Notes: generated from the letters alone by a model not told the origin. Shown: positions 9,251-17,745, numbered from the stretch's first letter. The stretch is DNA of 64,000 nucleotides from Flavobacteriaceae bacterium R38 (GCA_009901575.1 WXYP01000002.1:620001-684000), one strand, 5' to 3'. Translations and numbers: made by a program.

Positions 9251-10036
9251 ATGAGAAAGATAAAAAGATCAGGGTCTTTTGAGATGACATTAGTCATCAA
9301 TGATGAAAATTTTATAAATCCGCCAAAACAAGCGCAACGAAATGCTGTAGTGAATCGTGCTGTTAAGGAATTTACAGCTGATTTATCAGCCTTAAACGAG
9401 CAAACAAAACGTTTTGTACCAGGAGAAACTGTTAATACTGTTAACGATCGTACACAAAAAGTATTGACAGAGCAGGAAATTATGGAAGATTGGCAAATCC
9501 CCGTAATGGAAGTTATGGCAAAAGTAATTACAGAAAGAGGTGGAGATATCCTGGAAATAGGTTTTGGCAGAGGTGTTTCTGCAGATATGATTCAAAAACA
9601 CCCTATAGATTCGCATACTATCATAGAATGCAATGATGCTGTTGTTAACGATTTTCATCAATGGAAAAACAAATACCCTAATAGCAATATTGAGATTGTA
9701 CATTCGCTATGGCAAGATACTATTGAAGACTTGGGTCAATTTGATGGGATATTTTTTCATACTTACCCATTAAATGAAGATGAATACATGCAATACGTAA
9801 ATGGAAGTATCACTTTTGCACAACACTTCTTTGCACATGCTGCTGCACATTTGAAACCAGGAGGTTCTTTTACATATTTTTCTAATGAAATTGATTCAGT
9901 GAGTAGGGAGCATCAAAGAGAGTTATTATCGCATTTCTCTTCTTTTTCAGTACAAATAGTACCTCTAGATATGCCTGAAGATGTTAAAGATACCTGGTGG
10001 GCAGATACTATCGCCGTAATAAAAGCAGTAAAATGA
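9251..10036 (+). CDS. Free-standing SAM methyltransferase, guanidinoacetate-methyltransferase-like, splitting an NRPS A domain
   Basis: A 261-residue class I methyltransferase. The order of motifs follows guanidinoacetate N-methyltransferase: a W-x-x-P-x-M segment (WQIPVM), the SAM loop ILEIGFGRG, the ribose-binding IIECND, FDGIFFHTYPL and LKPGGSFTYF. The two acidic residues that hold the guanidino group in rat GAMT (E45 of WETPYM and D134 of YDTYPL) are Gln and His here, so guanidinoacetate is an unlikely substrate. The gene sits 24 nt after the truncated C-A gene, and its stop overlaps the next start (ATGA). That is exactly the A8-A9 position where many NRPS A domains carry an inserted N-methyltransferase. 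I infer that it methylates the aminoacyl residue of this module, probably the alpha-amine, as a separate polypeptide. Confidence 0.85.
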   Translation: MRKIKRSGSFEMTLVINDENFINPPKQAQRNAVVNRAVKEFTADLSALNEQTKRFVPGETVNTVNDRTQKVLTEQEIMEDWQIPVMEVMAKVITERGGDILEIGFGRGVSADMIQKHPIDSHTIIECNDAVVNDFHQWKNKYPNSNIEIVHSLWQDTIEDLGQFDGIFFHTYPLNEDEYMQYVNGSITFAQHFFAHAAAHLKPGGSFTYFSNEIDSVSREHQRELLSHFSSFSVQIVPLDMPEDVKDTWWADTIAVIKAVK

Positions 10037-12021
10037 AAGTAGAAAAAGACATTACCAATAAGATTGAACAGCTCACCGAAAAAGAGCGTAAGCTGGTATT
10101 CATGAAATTAAAACAGTTGGTGAATAAAAATAAACAAGCAGGCACATCAGACAAACTTAAACGTCTTACTGCTTATGTAGAGGCCAAAGATTATGCACTA
10201 GATCTGGAGAATTTGAAATTATATTTAAAAGAATCTCTCCCGGATTATATGATCCCTTCTAATATCAACATTGTAGAAGAAATTCCGCAATTACCAAACG
10301 GGAAGGTTGATTTAAATGCACTGGCAACTATTTCAAAAACAGAACAAGAATCAAAAACTGGTATTGAAAAACCAAAAACGGAAATTGAAGAGAAATTAGT
10401 AACTATTTGGGAAGAAGTATTAGATTTTAGTCCCCTAAGTATTCACGATAACTTTTTTGAAATTGGAGGAGATTCAATTCTAAGTATACAAATTATAGCT
10501 CGCGCACGTAAATTGGGAATAGAAATCTCTCCTAATCAATTGTTTGAACACCAAACAATTTCTGAATTGGCATTGTTTATTGATGATAATAATACAATAG
10601 ATACTGATAATGATGATGATATTTTTACCGGAGAAATTCCTTTATCTCCAATTCAACATTGGTTTTTTGAAACCTACGTCTCTGCTCCACATTTTTGGAA
10701 TCAGGGAGTAAAAATTCAAGATATCCCGGCAGGTAAAAGAGAAGCTATTGAAAGTGCTATTGATACTCTAATCATAGAACAAGAAGCTTTGCGCCTAAGT
10801 TTTTATCATAATCAAGAAGGTTGGAAAGCAAAAGTTCTTAGTCCGGAACATATTAAAGCATTTGATTTTTATGATATATCAAGCCTTGACATTACTGAAC
10901 AAGAAAGTTTTATTGAAAAAACTTTACATGAAGTTCAATCGCAATTTAATTTAGCTGAAGGTTCCTTATTTAAATGTTTATTCTTCAAAACTTCCAGTAA
11001 AGGGAAAGATGTTTGTATCTTAATATCACATCATTTAGTTGTAGATGCAGTTTCATGGAAAATAATACAAGACCATGTTATTTCTGCCATAGAGGGCAAC
11101 AAAAATGACTCATTTAAAACTACATCTCTAAAGAAATGGAATACTTATCTTAACGAAGAACTCGATATTGAAACCTGGAAAAAGGATATTGATTTCTGGA
11201 ATGCTCAAAATTCTGTATCAAATATGACTATTCCTTCAGATTTCAATTTTGAACTTCCATTGCGTGAAAAAAGTATCGAAACCATTGCATTTAAACTTGA
11301 TCAGGATATTACTAATAAACTCACTCAGGAAGCTAATAGTGTTTATAATACTAAAATAGATGAATTAATTCTTACGGCTTTAACCGACAGTATTAGTAAA
11401 TGGTCAAAATCTGATAGGGTAAGGCTTGGATTAGAACGTCACGGAAGAGAAACTGCCAATACAAGCTTCGATTTATCCAATACTGTAGGATGGCTTACAG
11501 CATATTTTCCGCTATCGATTAAAAATGAATACGGAAATGATTACGGAGAGAAAATTAAATCTGTAAAAGAGCAAATAAGAAATATCCCTAATGGTGGTTT
11601 AAGTTACCCAGTTCTTAGATATCTGAAAAAACATATTGACGTAGCATCAATTGCAGACGATTCCCCTCAGGTTTTATTTAATTTTTTAGGAAAACAATCC
11701 AATACAAACAAAGGCGAGTTAGTCATTACTAATATTTCTGAAAACTCAAAAGATGCAGAAAGTGAACGTTATTACCTGTTAGAGATCAACTCGTATATTA
11801 AAGACAATCAATTAATGGTCAACTGGAGCTATAGTAATACAGTACATAAACGTACTACTATAGAAATTTTAATTGAATACTTCGAAAAAGCGTTAATAGA
11901 AATAGTAATGCATTGCAGTAAAGAGGGAGAAAATACACAATATACCCCTTCTGATTTTCCTGAAGCACAATTAAATCAAGATGAGTTAGATAATTTACTT
12001 AACGAATTAGATTTAGATTAA
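10033..12021 (+). CDS. NRPS: adenylation C-terminal subdomain, carrier and epimerization domains (A[C]-PCP-E)
   Basis: A 662-residue NRPS subunit. I choose the ATG at 10033 because it overlaps the methyltransferase stop by 4 nt (ATGA), implying translational coupling. The first ~100 residues are the missing end of the preceding A domain: LKRLTAYVEAKD, LPDYMIP and the A10 motif LPNGKVDLNAL. A carrier domain follows, with GGDSIL and the phosphopantetheine serine at 148. Then comes an epimerization domain with HHLVVDAVSW (HH at 333-334, D338) and VLFNFLG. The module should therefore give a D-configured residue. The tail TPSDF...LNQDELDNLL matches donor COM docking helices that follow E domains, and the next gene begins 2 nt later. 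Confidence 0.92.
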   Translation: MKVEKDITNKIEQLTEKERKLVFMKLKQLVNKNKQAGTSDKLKRLTAYVEAKDYALDLENLKLYLKESLPDYMIPSNINIVEEIPQLPNGKVDLNALATISKTEQESKTGIEKPKTEIEEKLVTIWEEVLDFSPLSIHDNFFEIGGDSILSIQIIARARKLGIEISPNQLFEHQTISELALFIDDNNTIDTDNDDDIFTGEIPLSPIQHWFFETYVSAPHFWNQGVKIQDIPAGKREAIESAIDTLIIEQEALRLSFYHNQEGWKAKVLSPEHIKAFDFYDISSLDITEQESFIEKTLHEVQSQFNLAEGSLFKCLFFKTSSKGKDVCILISHHLVVDAVSWKIIQDHVISAIEGNKNDSFKTTSLKKWNTYLNEELDIETWKKDIDFWNAQNSVSNMTIPSDFNFELPLREKSIETIAFKLDQDITNKLTQEANSVYNTKIDELILTALTDSISKWSKSDRVRLGLERHGRETANTSFDLSNTVGWLTAYFPLSIKNEYGNDYGEKIKSVKEQIRNIPNGGLSYPVLRYLKKHIDVASIADDSPQVLFNFLGKQSNTNKGELVITNISENSKDAESERYYLLEINSYIKDNQLMVNWSYSNTVHKRTTIEILIEYFEKALIEIVMHCSKEGENTQYTPSDFPEAQLNQDELDNLLNELDLD

Positions 12022-12022
12022 A

Positions 12023-14437
12023 ATGGAAAAAGCACAAAAGTCTAAAATAGAAGCCATATACCCATTAACCAATATGCAGCAAAGCCTGCTTTTTCATCAT
12101 TTGATGAATAAAGAGGATCAGGGGTTTTTACATGTACAATGTAAATTAGAAGGAGAGTTAAATGTAACAGCTTTTAAAGATGCCTGGCAAGCTGTAGTGA
12201 AAAGACATACGGTAATGCGTACTTCTGTCCACTGGAAAAATGTCGATAAGCCTATCCAGGTTGTGCGTCCGGAAAAAATAATGAATTGGTTTCATCACGA
12301 CTGGCAGGATATTCCCAATGATAAAATTGAAGAGCAATTAGCTATTTTCAAAAATAATCCTGATGAAAAAGATATCGCTTTTGAAAAAGGGCCTTTATCA
12401 AAAATCAACCTTATTAAAACAGATGCTAAGACTCATTATATTATCTGGAATTGCCATCACTTACTCTTAGACGGATGGTCGTGCAGTATCTTGTTACAGG
12501 ATGTTTTTGCTTTTTACGAATCATTTTGCAACAACTCGAATAATACACTGGAAGTTGTACCTTCTTATAAAACATATTTAAATTGGTTGCAAAAAACAGA
12601 TATTAATAAAGCCAGTACTTTCTGGAAAGAAGCATTCCACAATTTTAAAACACCTCCCCTATTCAATCCAAAACAGCAACAATTAAGCAATTCGTATTTG
12701 AATCATCATATGCTTATTGATGAACAATTGACTACAGCTTTACAAAAAACCTCAAGAGAATATCGTATTACCATTAATTCGCTTTTTCAGGGAGTATGGT
12801 CTATTCTATTAAGTCATTTTTTTGGAACAAAAGACATTACTTTTGGAAATACAGTGTCCGGGAGGTCTGCTAATTTTCCTAATATTGATTTAATGACAGG
12901 AATGTTTATGAATGTACTTCCTGTTCGAAAAGTTTTAAATGAATCTGATGCTTTAAGTGAGCTGTTCCAGGATATGCAATCACAGCAAATGGAAGCGAGG
13001 AATTACGAGCATTTTTCTGGTGACGAGATAACGTCATGGATAGATTGGCCTATTGGAATACCATTATTTGACAATTTATTAATTTTCGAAAATTTCCCGT
13101 GGAATGATATTAACAGTGCAGGAATTAAAGTAAAAGAATTTGAAAGCGGGATTACCACTACTTATCCTGTAACACTTACTGTTAAGGCTAATGAAAATGC
13201 ATTTGATGTAAATTTAATTGTAAACAGTGCTATCGTATCAGACGAAACAGCTTCCTGGTTATTAAATAACCTAAAACAAATTATTACTGTTATTAGTAAT
13301 ACTCAAAACATTTCACTTCATGAGCTTTATAATCAATTAGATACTTTTTCCGGAAAAAAAGAAGTTGCATTTACTATAGAAGCTGCAAAACCTGTCAATT
13401 CGGAAAAAGAATATGTAGGGCCACGAAATGATACAGAATTACAGTTGGTAAAAATCTGGGAAAGTATATTTATAAGTGAGGCAATAAGCGTTAATGATAA
13501 TTTTTTCGAATTAGGAGGTAAATCATTACAAGCTGTAAAAATGTTTGCATTAATCAAAAGCAGGTTTAATGTAAAGCTCCCCCCTTCTACCCTAATAGAA
13601 CATCCCACCATTGCAGAAATGGGGAAAATTATAAATGGAGACAAAGAAACTTCTTCATGGAATTATTTAGTTCCGATCAGAGCAAAAGGTGAAAAAGCTC
13701 CTTTGTTTTGTATACATGCTGGAGGAGGTCATGTATTTTTCTACAATCCATTATTAAAACACGTAGATAAAGACCGTCCAATTTATGCCATACAGCCTTC
13801 GGGTACTTATAGCAAAACGCATATGCATACAAATATTAAAGAGATGGCAAAGGATTATATCGAGGAGATTCGGTTAATTCAACCCAATGGTATTTTTAAT
13901 ATTGTAGTATACTGCTTTAGCACAGCCGTAGGACTTGAAATGGCTATTCAAATGAAAAAGCTAGGCCTTAAGGCTAATCTGATTGTAGCTGATAGCCTCG
14001 CAATGCAAGAAGATCTCAATACTTCAGCTAGGTCAAAAATGAGAGTTATAGGTTTTACAAAACGATTTCTTAAAAATCCGTATAGAAGCCTGCAAATAAT
14101 GATCTCAGATCGTATCAATAGAAAAATCAAGCCACGTTTTATCAAATTATTGGGGTCTGGACATGATAAAACTATTGCCAGATTAAAAATAAATCTCTTT
14201 AATTTATATAATGATTACGACTGGAAACCTTTTCAAGGCAAAATATCATTAATTTTAACCCAGAAATCTGACAAAAGAATCAATGAGGAATTTATTGAGT
14301 CCTGGGAAAAGCTCGCAAAAAAAGGGTTAAATATCAGTTATACTGAAGGAGGTAATCACAGGACATTATTTGATGATACTGATGTGAGATTTATAGCAGA
14401 AAAAATAGAAGCAACTATTATCGAAGAAAACAAATAA
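12023..14437 (+). CDS. Terminal NRPS: condensation, carrier and thioesterase, no A domain (C-PCP-TE)
   Basis: An 804-residue termination subunit. The N-terminus (IEAIYPLTNMQQSLLFHHL) has the acceptor docking form seen in C domains that follow an E domain. The C domain carries HHLLLDGWS (HH at 145-146, D150). The next recognisable domain is a carrier with LGGKSL (serine 501), so no adenylation domain lies between them and the carrier must be loaded in trans. The C-terminal thioesterase starts near 545 (LFCIHAGGG). Its nucleophile elbow reads VYCFSTAVGLEMA instead of GYSFGG, placing Cys631 where Ser is normal; Asp657 and His779 (GGNHRTLF) complete a plausible triad. The TE should release or cyclise the product; a Cys nucleophile is known in some TEs that make strained rings. 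Confidence 0.92.
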   Translation: MEKAQKSKIEAIYPLTNMQQSLLFHHLMNKEDQGFLHVQCKLEGELNVTAFKDAWQAVVKRHTVMRTSVHWKNVDKPIQVVRPEKIMNWFHHDWQDIPNDKIEEQLAIFKNNPDEKDIAFEKGPLSKINLIKTDAKTHYIIWNCHHLLLDGWSCSILLQDVFAFYESFCNNSNNTLEVVPSYKTYLNWLQKTDINKASTFWKEAFHNFKTPPLFNPKQQQLSNSYLNHHMLIDEQLTTALQKTSREYRITINSLFQGVWSILLSHFFGTKDITFGNTVSGRSANFPNIDLMTGMFMNVLPVRKVLNESDALSELFQDMQSQQMEARNYEHFSGDEITSWIDWPIGIPLFDNLLIFENFPWNDINSAGIKVKEFESGITTTYPVTLTVKANENAFDVNLIVNSAIVSDETASWLLNNLKQIITVISNTQNISLHELYNQLDTFSGKKEVAFTIEAAKPVNSEKEYVGPRNDTELQLVKIWESIFISEAISVNDNFFELGGKSLQAVKMFALIKSRFNVKLPPSTLIEHPTIAEMGKIINGDKETSSWNYLVPIRAKGEKAPLFCIHAGGGHVFFYNPLLKHVDKDRPIYAIQPSGTYSKTHMHTNIKEMAKDYIEEIRLIQPNGIFNIVVYCFSTAVGLEMAIQMKKLGLKANLIVADSLAMQEDLNTSARSKMRVIGFTKRFLKNPYRSLQIMISDRINRKIKPRFIKLLGSGHDKTIARLKINLFNLYNDYDWKPFQGKISLILTQKSDKRINEEFIESWEKLAKKGLNISYTEGGNHRTLFDDTDVRFIAEKIEATIIEENK

Positions 14438-14505
14438 TATTTATTAATATTTCACAGCATAAAATAGAGCTTAAACCTAAAAACATTCATGTTTGGCATG
14501 CCAGT

Positions 14506-15171
14506 ATGGATATCAACACAGATATGCAAACTTATTACTTTAATTTGTTGGCATCAGATGAAAAAGAAAAGGCTGGTAAGTTCTATTTTGAAAAAGATCG
14601 CAGAAAATATATTGCTGCCAGAGGTATTTTAAGAACACTATCCGGAAGGTATCTTAACGAAGACCCTAAGCAGGTTCAATTTACATATGGTGAGTATGGT
14701 AAACCAGCATATTTACAGCATCCAAATTTAAAATTCAATATATCTCATTCAGGAGAGATCGTAGTTTTAGGTTTTGTACATAATTATGAATTTGGTATTG
14801 ATGTAGAATTCATCAAAAGTAATTTTGACGTTTTAGATATTGCTCAAAACTTTTTTTCGTCAAAAGAGATAGCTGCCCTGGAAAAATTGCCGGAAACGCT
14901 ACAAAATCATGCTTTTTTTCGCTGCTGGACCCGTAAAGAATCTTTTATAAAAGCAAAAGGGAGTGGTTTGTCATTTCCATTAGACAAATTTACGGTTTCA
15001 ATAGATAGTGATACCGAAGCGACACTCCTGGAAACTGTATGGGATTCTTCCGAAAAAAAAGAATGGAATGTATTTTCATTTGTCCCAGCTAAAGGGTATT
15101 TGGCAGCATTGGTAGCAAGAGGTGACGTTCGGGCTGTAACTTATAAAAATTGGGATACTATCATTAGTTAA
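14506..15171 (+). CDS. Sfp-type 4'-phosphopantetheinyl transferase
   Basis: Converts apo carrier proteins to the holo form by moving phosphopantetheine from CoA to the conserved serine. Sfp-family motifs are clear: FNISHSGE, GIDVEFI (metal-binding Asp), FFSSKEIAAL and WTRKESFIKAKG. It lies directly downstream of the NRPS genes and is probably the activating enzyme for all carrier domains in the cluster. The first usable ATG (14506) gives 221 residues, but in-frame codons upstream encode IHVWHAS, which matches the first beta strand of Sfp relatives. No ATG, GTG or TTG exists in that extension; ATT at 14449 is a candidate non-canonical start. The family is certain; the start is not. Confidence 0.93.
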   Translation: MDINTDMQTYYFNLLASDEKEKAGKFYFEKDRRKYIAARGILRTLSGRYLNEDPKQVQFTYGEYGKPAYLQHPNLKFNISHSGEIVVLGFVHNYEFGIDVEFIKSNFDVLDIAQNFFSSKEIAALEKLPETLQNHAFFRCWTRKESFIKAKGSGLSFPLDKFTVSIDSDTEATLLETVWDSSEKKEWNVFSFVPAKGYLAALVARGDVRAVTYKNWDTIIS

Positions 15172-15247
15172 CAGAAACCATCATCATCTCCATTAATTAA
15201 AACACTTCTTCTTGTCTTACAAACAATAATTTGTTTTATTGCAAAAT

Positions 15248-15835
15248 ATGGAAGAATCTATAGACCATCATCATTTTATGATATACAAACCCGATGGGTA
15301 TTTAAGTCAGTTTATTACCAATGATGTAAAAAGTAGCCGCAAAAAACTATTGGGGTCACTTTATGATTTTCCAAAAAACGCTATGTCAGTTGGCAGGTTA
15401 GATGAAAAGTCTGAAGGATTACTTATTATTACAACGGATGGAAAATTGAGTAACACCATCAACAGTAATAAGGTAGAAAAAGAATATTATGCACAAGTAG
15501 ACGGAATGATTACTCCGGAAGCTATTAAAACACTTTCTCAAGGAGTTGAAATTGGTCTTAACGGGAAAAAGTATCAAACTACTCCCTGCAAAGCATTTAA
15601 AGTAGAAAACATTCCGCAATTTCCGGAAAGAGGGAAAAAACTTCGAGACGACAGGCATGGCCCTACCAGCTGGCTTTCAATTACATTAACAGAAGGAAAA
15701 TTTAGGCAAGTTCGTAAAATGACGGCTGCAGTTGGTTTTCCTACGCTAAGGTTAATAAGAGTTCGTATTGGTAAATTAAAATTAGATACGATGACAGCAG
15801 GTGAAGTCAGAATATTAAAAGAAGTTCATTATTAA
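15248..15835 (+). CDS. RluE/RsuA-family pseudouridine synthase
   Basis: A 195-residue pseudouridine synthase, by family an rRNA-modifying enzyme of the short RluE-like type that lacks an S4 domain. The catalytic aspartate motif is GRLDEKSEGLLIITTDG, followed by EKEYYAQVDG and the C-terminal GKFRQVRKM and LRLIRVRIGKL segments. I choose the ATG at 15248 over the in-frame TTG at 15239, because MEESIDHHHFMIYKPDGYLSQ has the usual N-terminal layout. It overlaps the convergent gene at 15832 by 4 nt. It looks like a housekeeping gene and marks the right boundary of the NRPS cluster. Confidence 0.92.
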   Translation: MEESIDHHHFMIYKPDGYLSQFITNDVKSSRKKLLGSLYDFPKNAMSVGRLDEKSEGLLIITTDGKLSNTINSNKVEKEYYAQVDGMITPEAIKTLSQGVEIGLNGKKYQTTPCKAFKVENIPQFPERGKKLRDDRHGPTSWLSITLTEGKFRQVRKMTAAVGFPTLRLIRVRIGKLKLDTMTAGEVRILKEVHY

Positions 15836-16464
15836 TCTTTTATAATCAACATACTGGCTTTTACCCCAGTTGCCAAATTCCATATATTTTCTGAAATTAT
15901 ATTTCCATTATCATCATAAACCTTGAATTCTGCAGTGTTAGGGCCTCCCAGGCCTTGATTCAAAGCAATAACATCTATTTTATTAAATCCTTTTTCAAGT
16001 TTGATATTGATATTTTTGGCTCGATTAAGCAGAAGAAGATTAGGTATAACTTCTTTTCCATTAACTAAGATACGTACCCGATCTCCGTCTTCATCCCTAT
16101 GATCTCTACAGATAAATTGAATAGATTCTCCATTACTTCTAAAACTTCCTAAATCCTGATTATTATAAAATTTTGGGTTGATCTTATACCCTTTTTCTCT
16201 ACTTGTCAATTTTGGTTTGAAGTTCTCTCCCGGATTAGCAAATCTGGTTTTAGGAGCTATAGGACTATTGTCTGGCTTCTTATCTTTTAGAATTTTAAAG
16301 TTTGAAGTACTTTTTTTGCTAGGTAATTTAAAAATAGAAGACGTATTATTATTCCCTTTATCTACTGCTTTGATTTTCAATGGTTTTTTTGTTGACTCTA
16401 CCTGGCTGTACATACAATGAATAGAACAACAAAAAATCAGACAATAAATAAGAAAAGTTTTCAA
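15832..16464 (-). CDS. Secreted protein of unknown function, tandem paralogue 1
   Basis: A 210-residue protein with a signal peptide (MKTFLIYCLIFCCSIHCMYSQ). I do not recognise a named family. The first ~55 mature residues are a basic, low-complexity stretch (VDKGNNNTSSIFKLPSKK, KILKDKKPDNSPI). The C-terminal half has a compact beta-rich look: FICRDH, DGDRVRILVNG, KLEKGFNKIDVIALNQG, GPNTAEFKVYDDNG. The next gene upstream encodes a close paralogue, so the pair arose by tandem duplication. The C-terminal pattern of a bound ligand-like IcRDH and a lifted edge strand is reminiscent of adhesin or carbohydrate-binding modules, but that is only an impression. Confidence 0.8.
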   Translation of the reverse strand: MKTFLIYCLIFCCSIHCMYSQVESTKKPLKIKAVDKGNNNTSSIFKLPSKKSTSNFKILKDKKPDNSPIAPKTRFANPGENFKPKLTSREKGYKINPKFYNNQDLGSFRSNGESIQFICRDHRDEDGDRVRILVNGKEVIPNLLLLNRAKNINIKLEKGFNKIDVIALNQGLGGPNTAEFKVYDDNGNIISENIWNLATGVKASMLIIKD

Positions 16465-16537
16465 TTTAATTTATTTTGATATCTAAGATACACACAACTA
16501 TTATACCAGAGTATTATAATTAAGTTAAAAAATCAAT

Positions 16538-17179
16538 TTATTCATCTTTTACAATAAGTAATGATGCTTTTACTCCTGTAGTCAGATTCCATTCATTCGA
16601 AGATATCAGGTTTTTATTATCATCATACACCCTAAATTCTGCTGTATTTGGTCCTGAACTTCCCTGGTTTAGGGCAACTATATCTATCTTATTAAATCCT
16701 TTTTTTAAAGCTACCTTAAAACCTTTAAATCTACCTTCTAGTAATATGTCAGCAAATATTACTTCTCCATTTAATAATACCTGTACTCTATCTCCGTCTA
16801 CATATTCATGGTCACGACAGATAAACTGAGCAAAATCCCCGTTACTCTTAAAACTCCCCAGGTCTTGATTCTGTTTGAACTTAGCTTCTAGAGGTTTATC
16901 ATTACCTCTTTTTGTAGGTGGTAAATTCAGCTTTTTTTCATAGACTTCTCCAGGGTTGGCAAATTTGGTTTTAGGATCTATAGGACTATTGTCTGATTTC
17001 TTATCTTTTAGAATTTTAAAGTTTGAAGTATTTTTTTTACTCGGTAATTTAAAAATAGAAGACGTATTATTATTTCCCTTATCTACTGCTTTAATTTTTA
17101 AGGTTTTTTTGGAGCTTTCAGTTTGTGCATACAAGTCTGCCCCACAAATTAATATAATAAATAATACGATTAATCTCAT
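16538..17179 (-). CDS. Secreted protein of unknown function, tandem paralogue 2
   Basis: A 213-residue secreted protein (signal peptide ending in CGADLYAQ), paralogous to the gene 74 nt downstream. The N-terminal ~55 mature residues are almost identical between the two (VDKGNNNTSSIFKLPSKK, FKILKDKK, NSPI, FANPGE), as is the underlying DNA. The following ~30 residues differ strongly. The C-terminal halves are related but diverged (FICRDHEYVDGDRVQVLLNG, KKGFNKIDIVALNQGSSGP, WNLTTGVKASLLIVKD). The uneven identity suggests recent gene conversion of the 5' part or strong constraint on it. Function unknown; export to the envelope or medium is all that can be supported. Confidence 0.8.
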   Translation of the reverse strand: MRLIVLFIILICGADLYAQTESSKKTLKIKAVDKGNNNTSSIFKLPSKKNTSNFKILKDKKSDNSPIDPKTKFANPGEVYEKKLNLPPTKRGNDKPLEAKFKQNQDLGSFKSNGDFAQFICRDHEYVDGDRVQVLLNGEVIFADILLEGRFKGFKVALKKGFNKIDIVALNQGSSGPNTAEFRVYDDNKNLISSNEWNLTTGVKASLLIVKDE

Positions 17180-17210
17180 CTACCTGCTTTTACAATATAA
17201 AGATACTTAA

Positions 17211-17245
17211 AACTTTAACAAGAATATGACATCCTTGTTAAAGTT
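17211..17245 (-). terminator. Hairpin downstream of the MORN-repeat gene
   Basis: A perfect 12-bp stem, AACTTTAACAAG (17211-17222) with CTTGTTAAAGTT (17234-17245) and an 11-nt loop, followed on the minus strand by TTTTAAG. It lies between the end of the MORN gene and the start of the next secreted-protein gene, so it probably ends the MORN transcript. Confidence 0.7.
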
Positions 17246-17274
17246 TTCATAATCAATATTTTATATTTTATTGA

Positions 17275-17745
17275 TTATTTTTTATTTTTCTTTTCTTCAA
17301 CTAAAACATCATCTTTCCAGACACCAACAGCAGTCAAATTACCATCTTTATCCCACAGTTTTCCTTTTCCGTTTTTTTTGTTATTTTTCCATTTACCGCT
17401 AAACTTTGTACCATCTTTCATGTACATTGTCCCTTTACCACTTCTCTCATTCTTTTTAAATGATCCTTCATAACGTTCTCCATTATTCCAGGTATAAGTA
17501 CCTTTACCAGATATTTCATTATTTGCAAAACTGCCTGAATACGTAGAATTATCTAACCATTTTACATTTCCTTTAACTAAAGAACCATTTGCTACTTCAA
17601 CATCAAAAGTTACTCCCTGGGATACAAATTTATGCCAACCCGTTGGGAATAATTTAGCAGCACCTCCTGGAACATATCTTAATTGTTGGGCGTTAACTGT
17701 ATAAGTAATAGCTAATAATAAGCTAAAAATGATAATTTTTCTCAT
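17275..17745 (-). CDS. Secreted MORN-repeat protein
   Basis: A 156-residue protein with a signal peptide (cleaved near TVNAQ) and about three MORN repeats in residues 55-140: YSGSFANNEISGKGTYTW, YEGSFKKNERSGKGTMYM and FSGKWKNNKKNGKGKLW. MORN repeats form beta-hairpin ladders and act in protein or lipid contact; in secreted bacterial proteins the role is usually unknown. The C-terminus is highly basic. It is followed by its own hairpin terminator. Upstream lies the long non-coding stretch 17746-19245. Export is supported by the signal peptide; nothing further can be inferred. Confidence 0.85.
   Translation of the reverse strand: MRKIIIFSLLLAITYTVNAQQLRYVPGGAAKLFPTGWHKFVSQGVTFDVEVANGSLVKGNVKWLDNSTYSGSFANNEISGKGTYTWNNGERYEGSFKKNERSGKGTMYMKDGTKFSGKWKNNKKNGKGKLWDKDGNLTAVGVWKDDVLVEEKKNKK

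Noticed and set aside
9226-10036. The split A domain as a sequencing frameshift or a pseudogene
   Set aside because: The methyltransferase is a complete protein with its own start 24 nt after the first stop, and its stop overlaps the next start by ATGA. A single frameshift could not create this layout. It can still only be excluded by resequencing.
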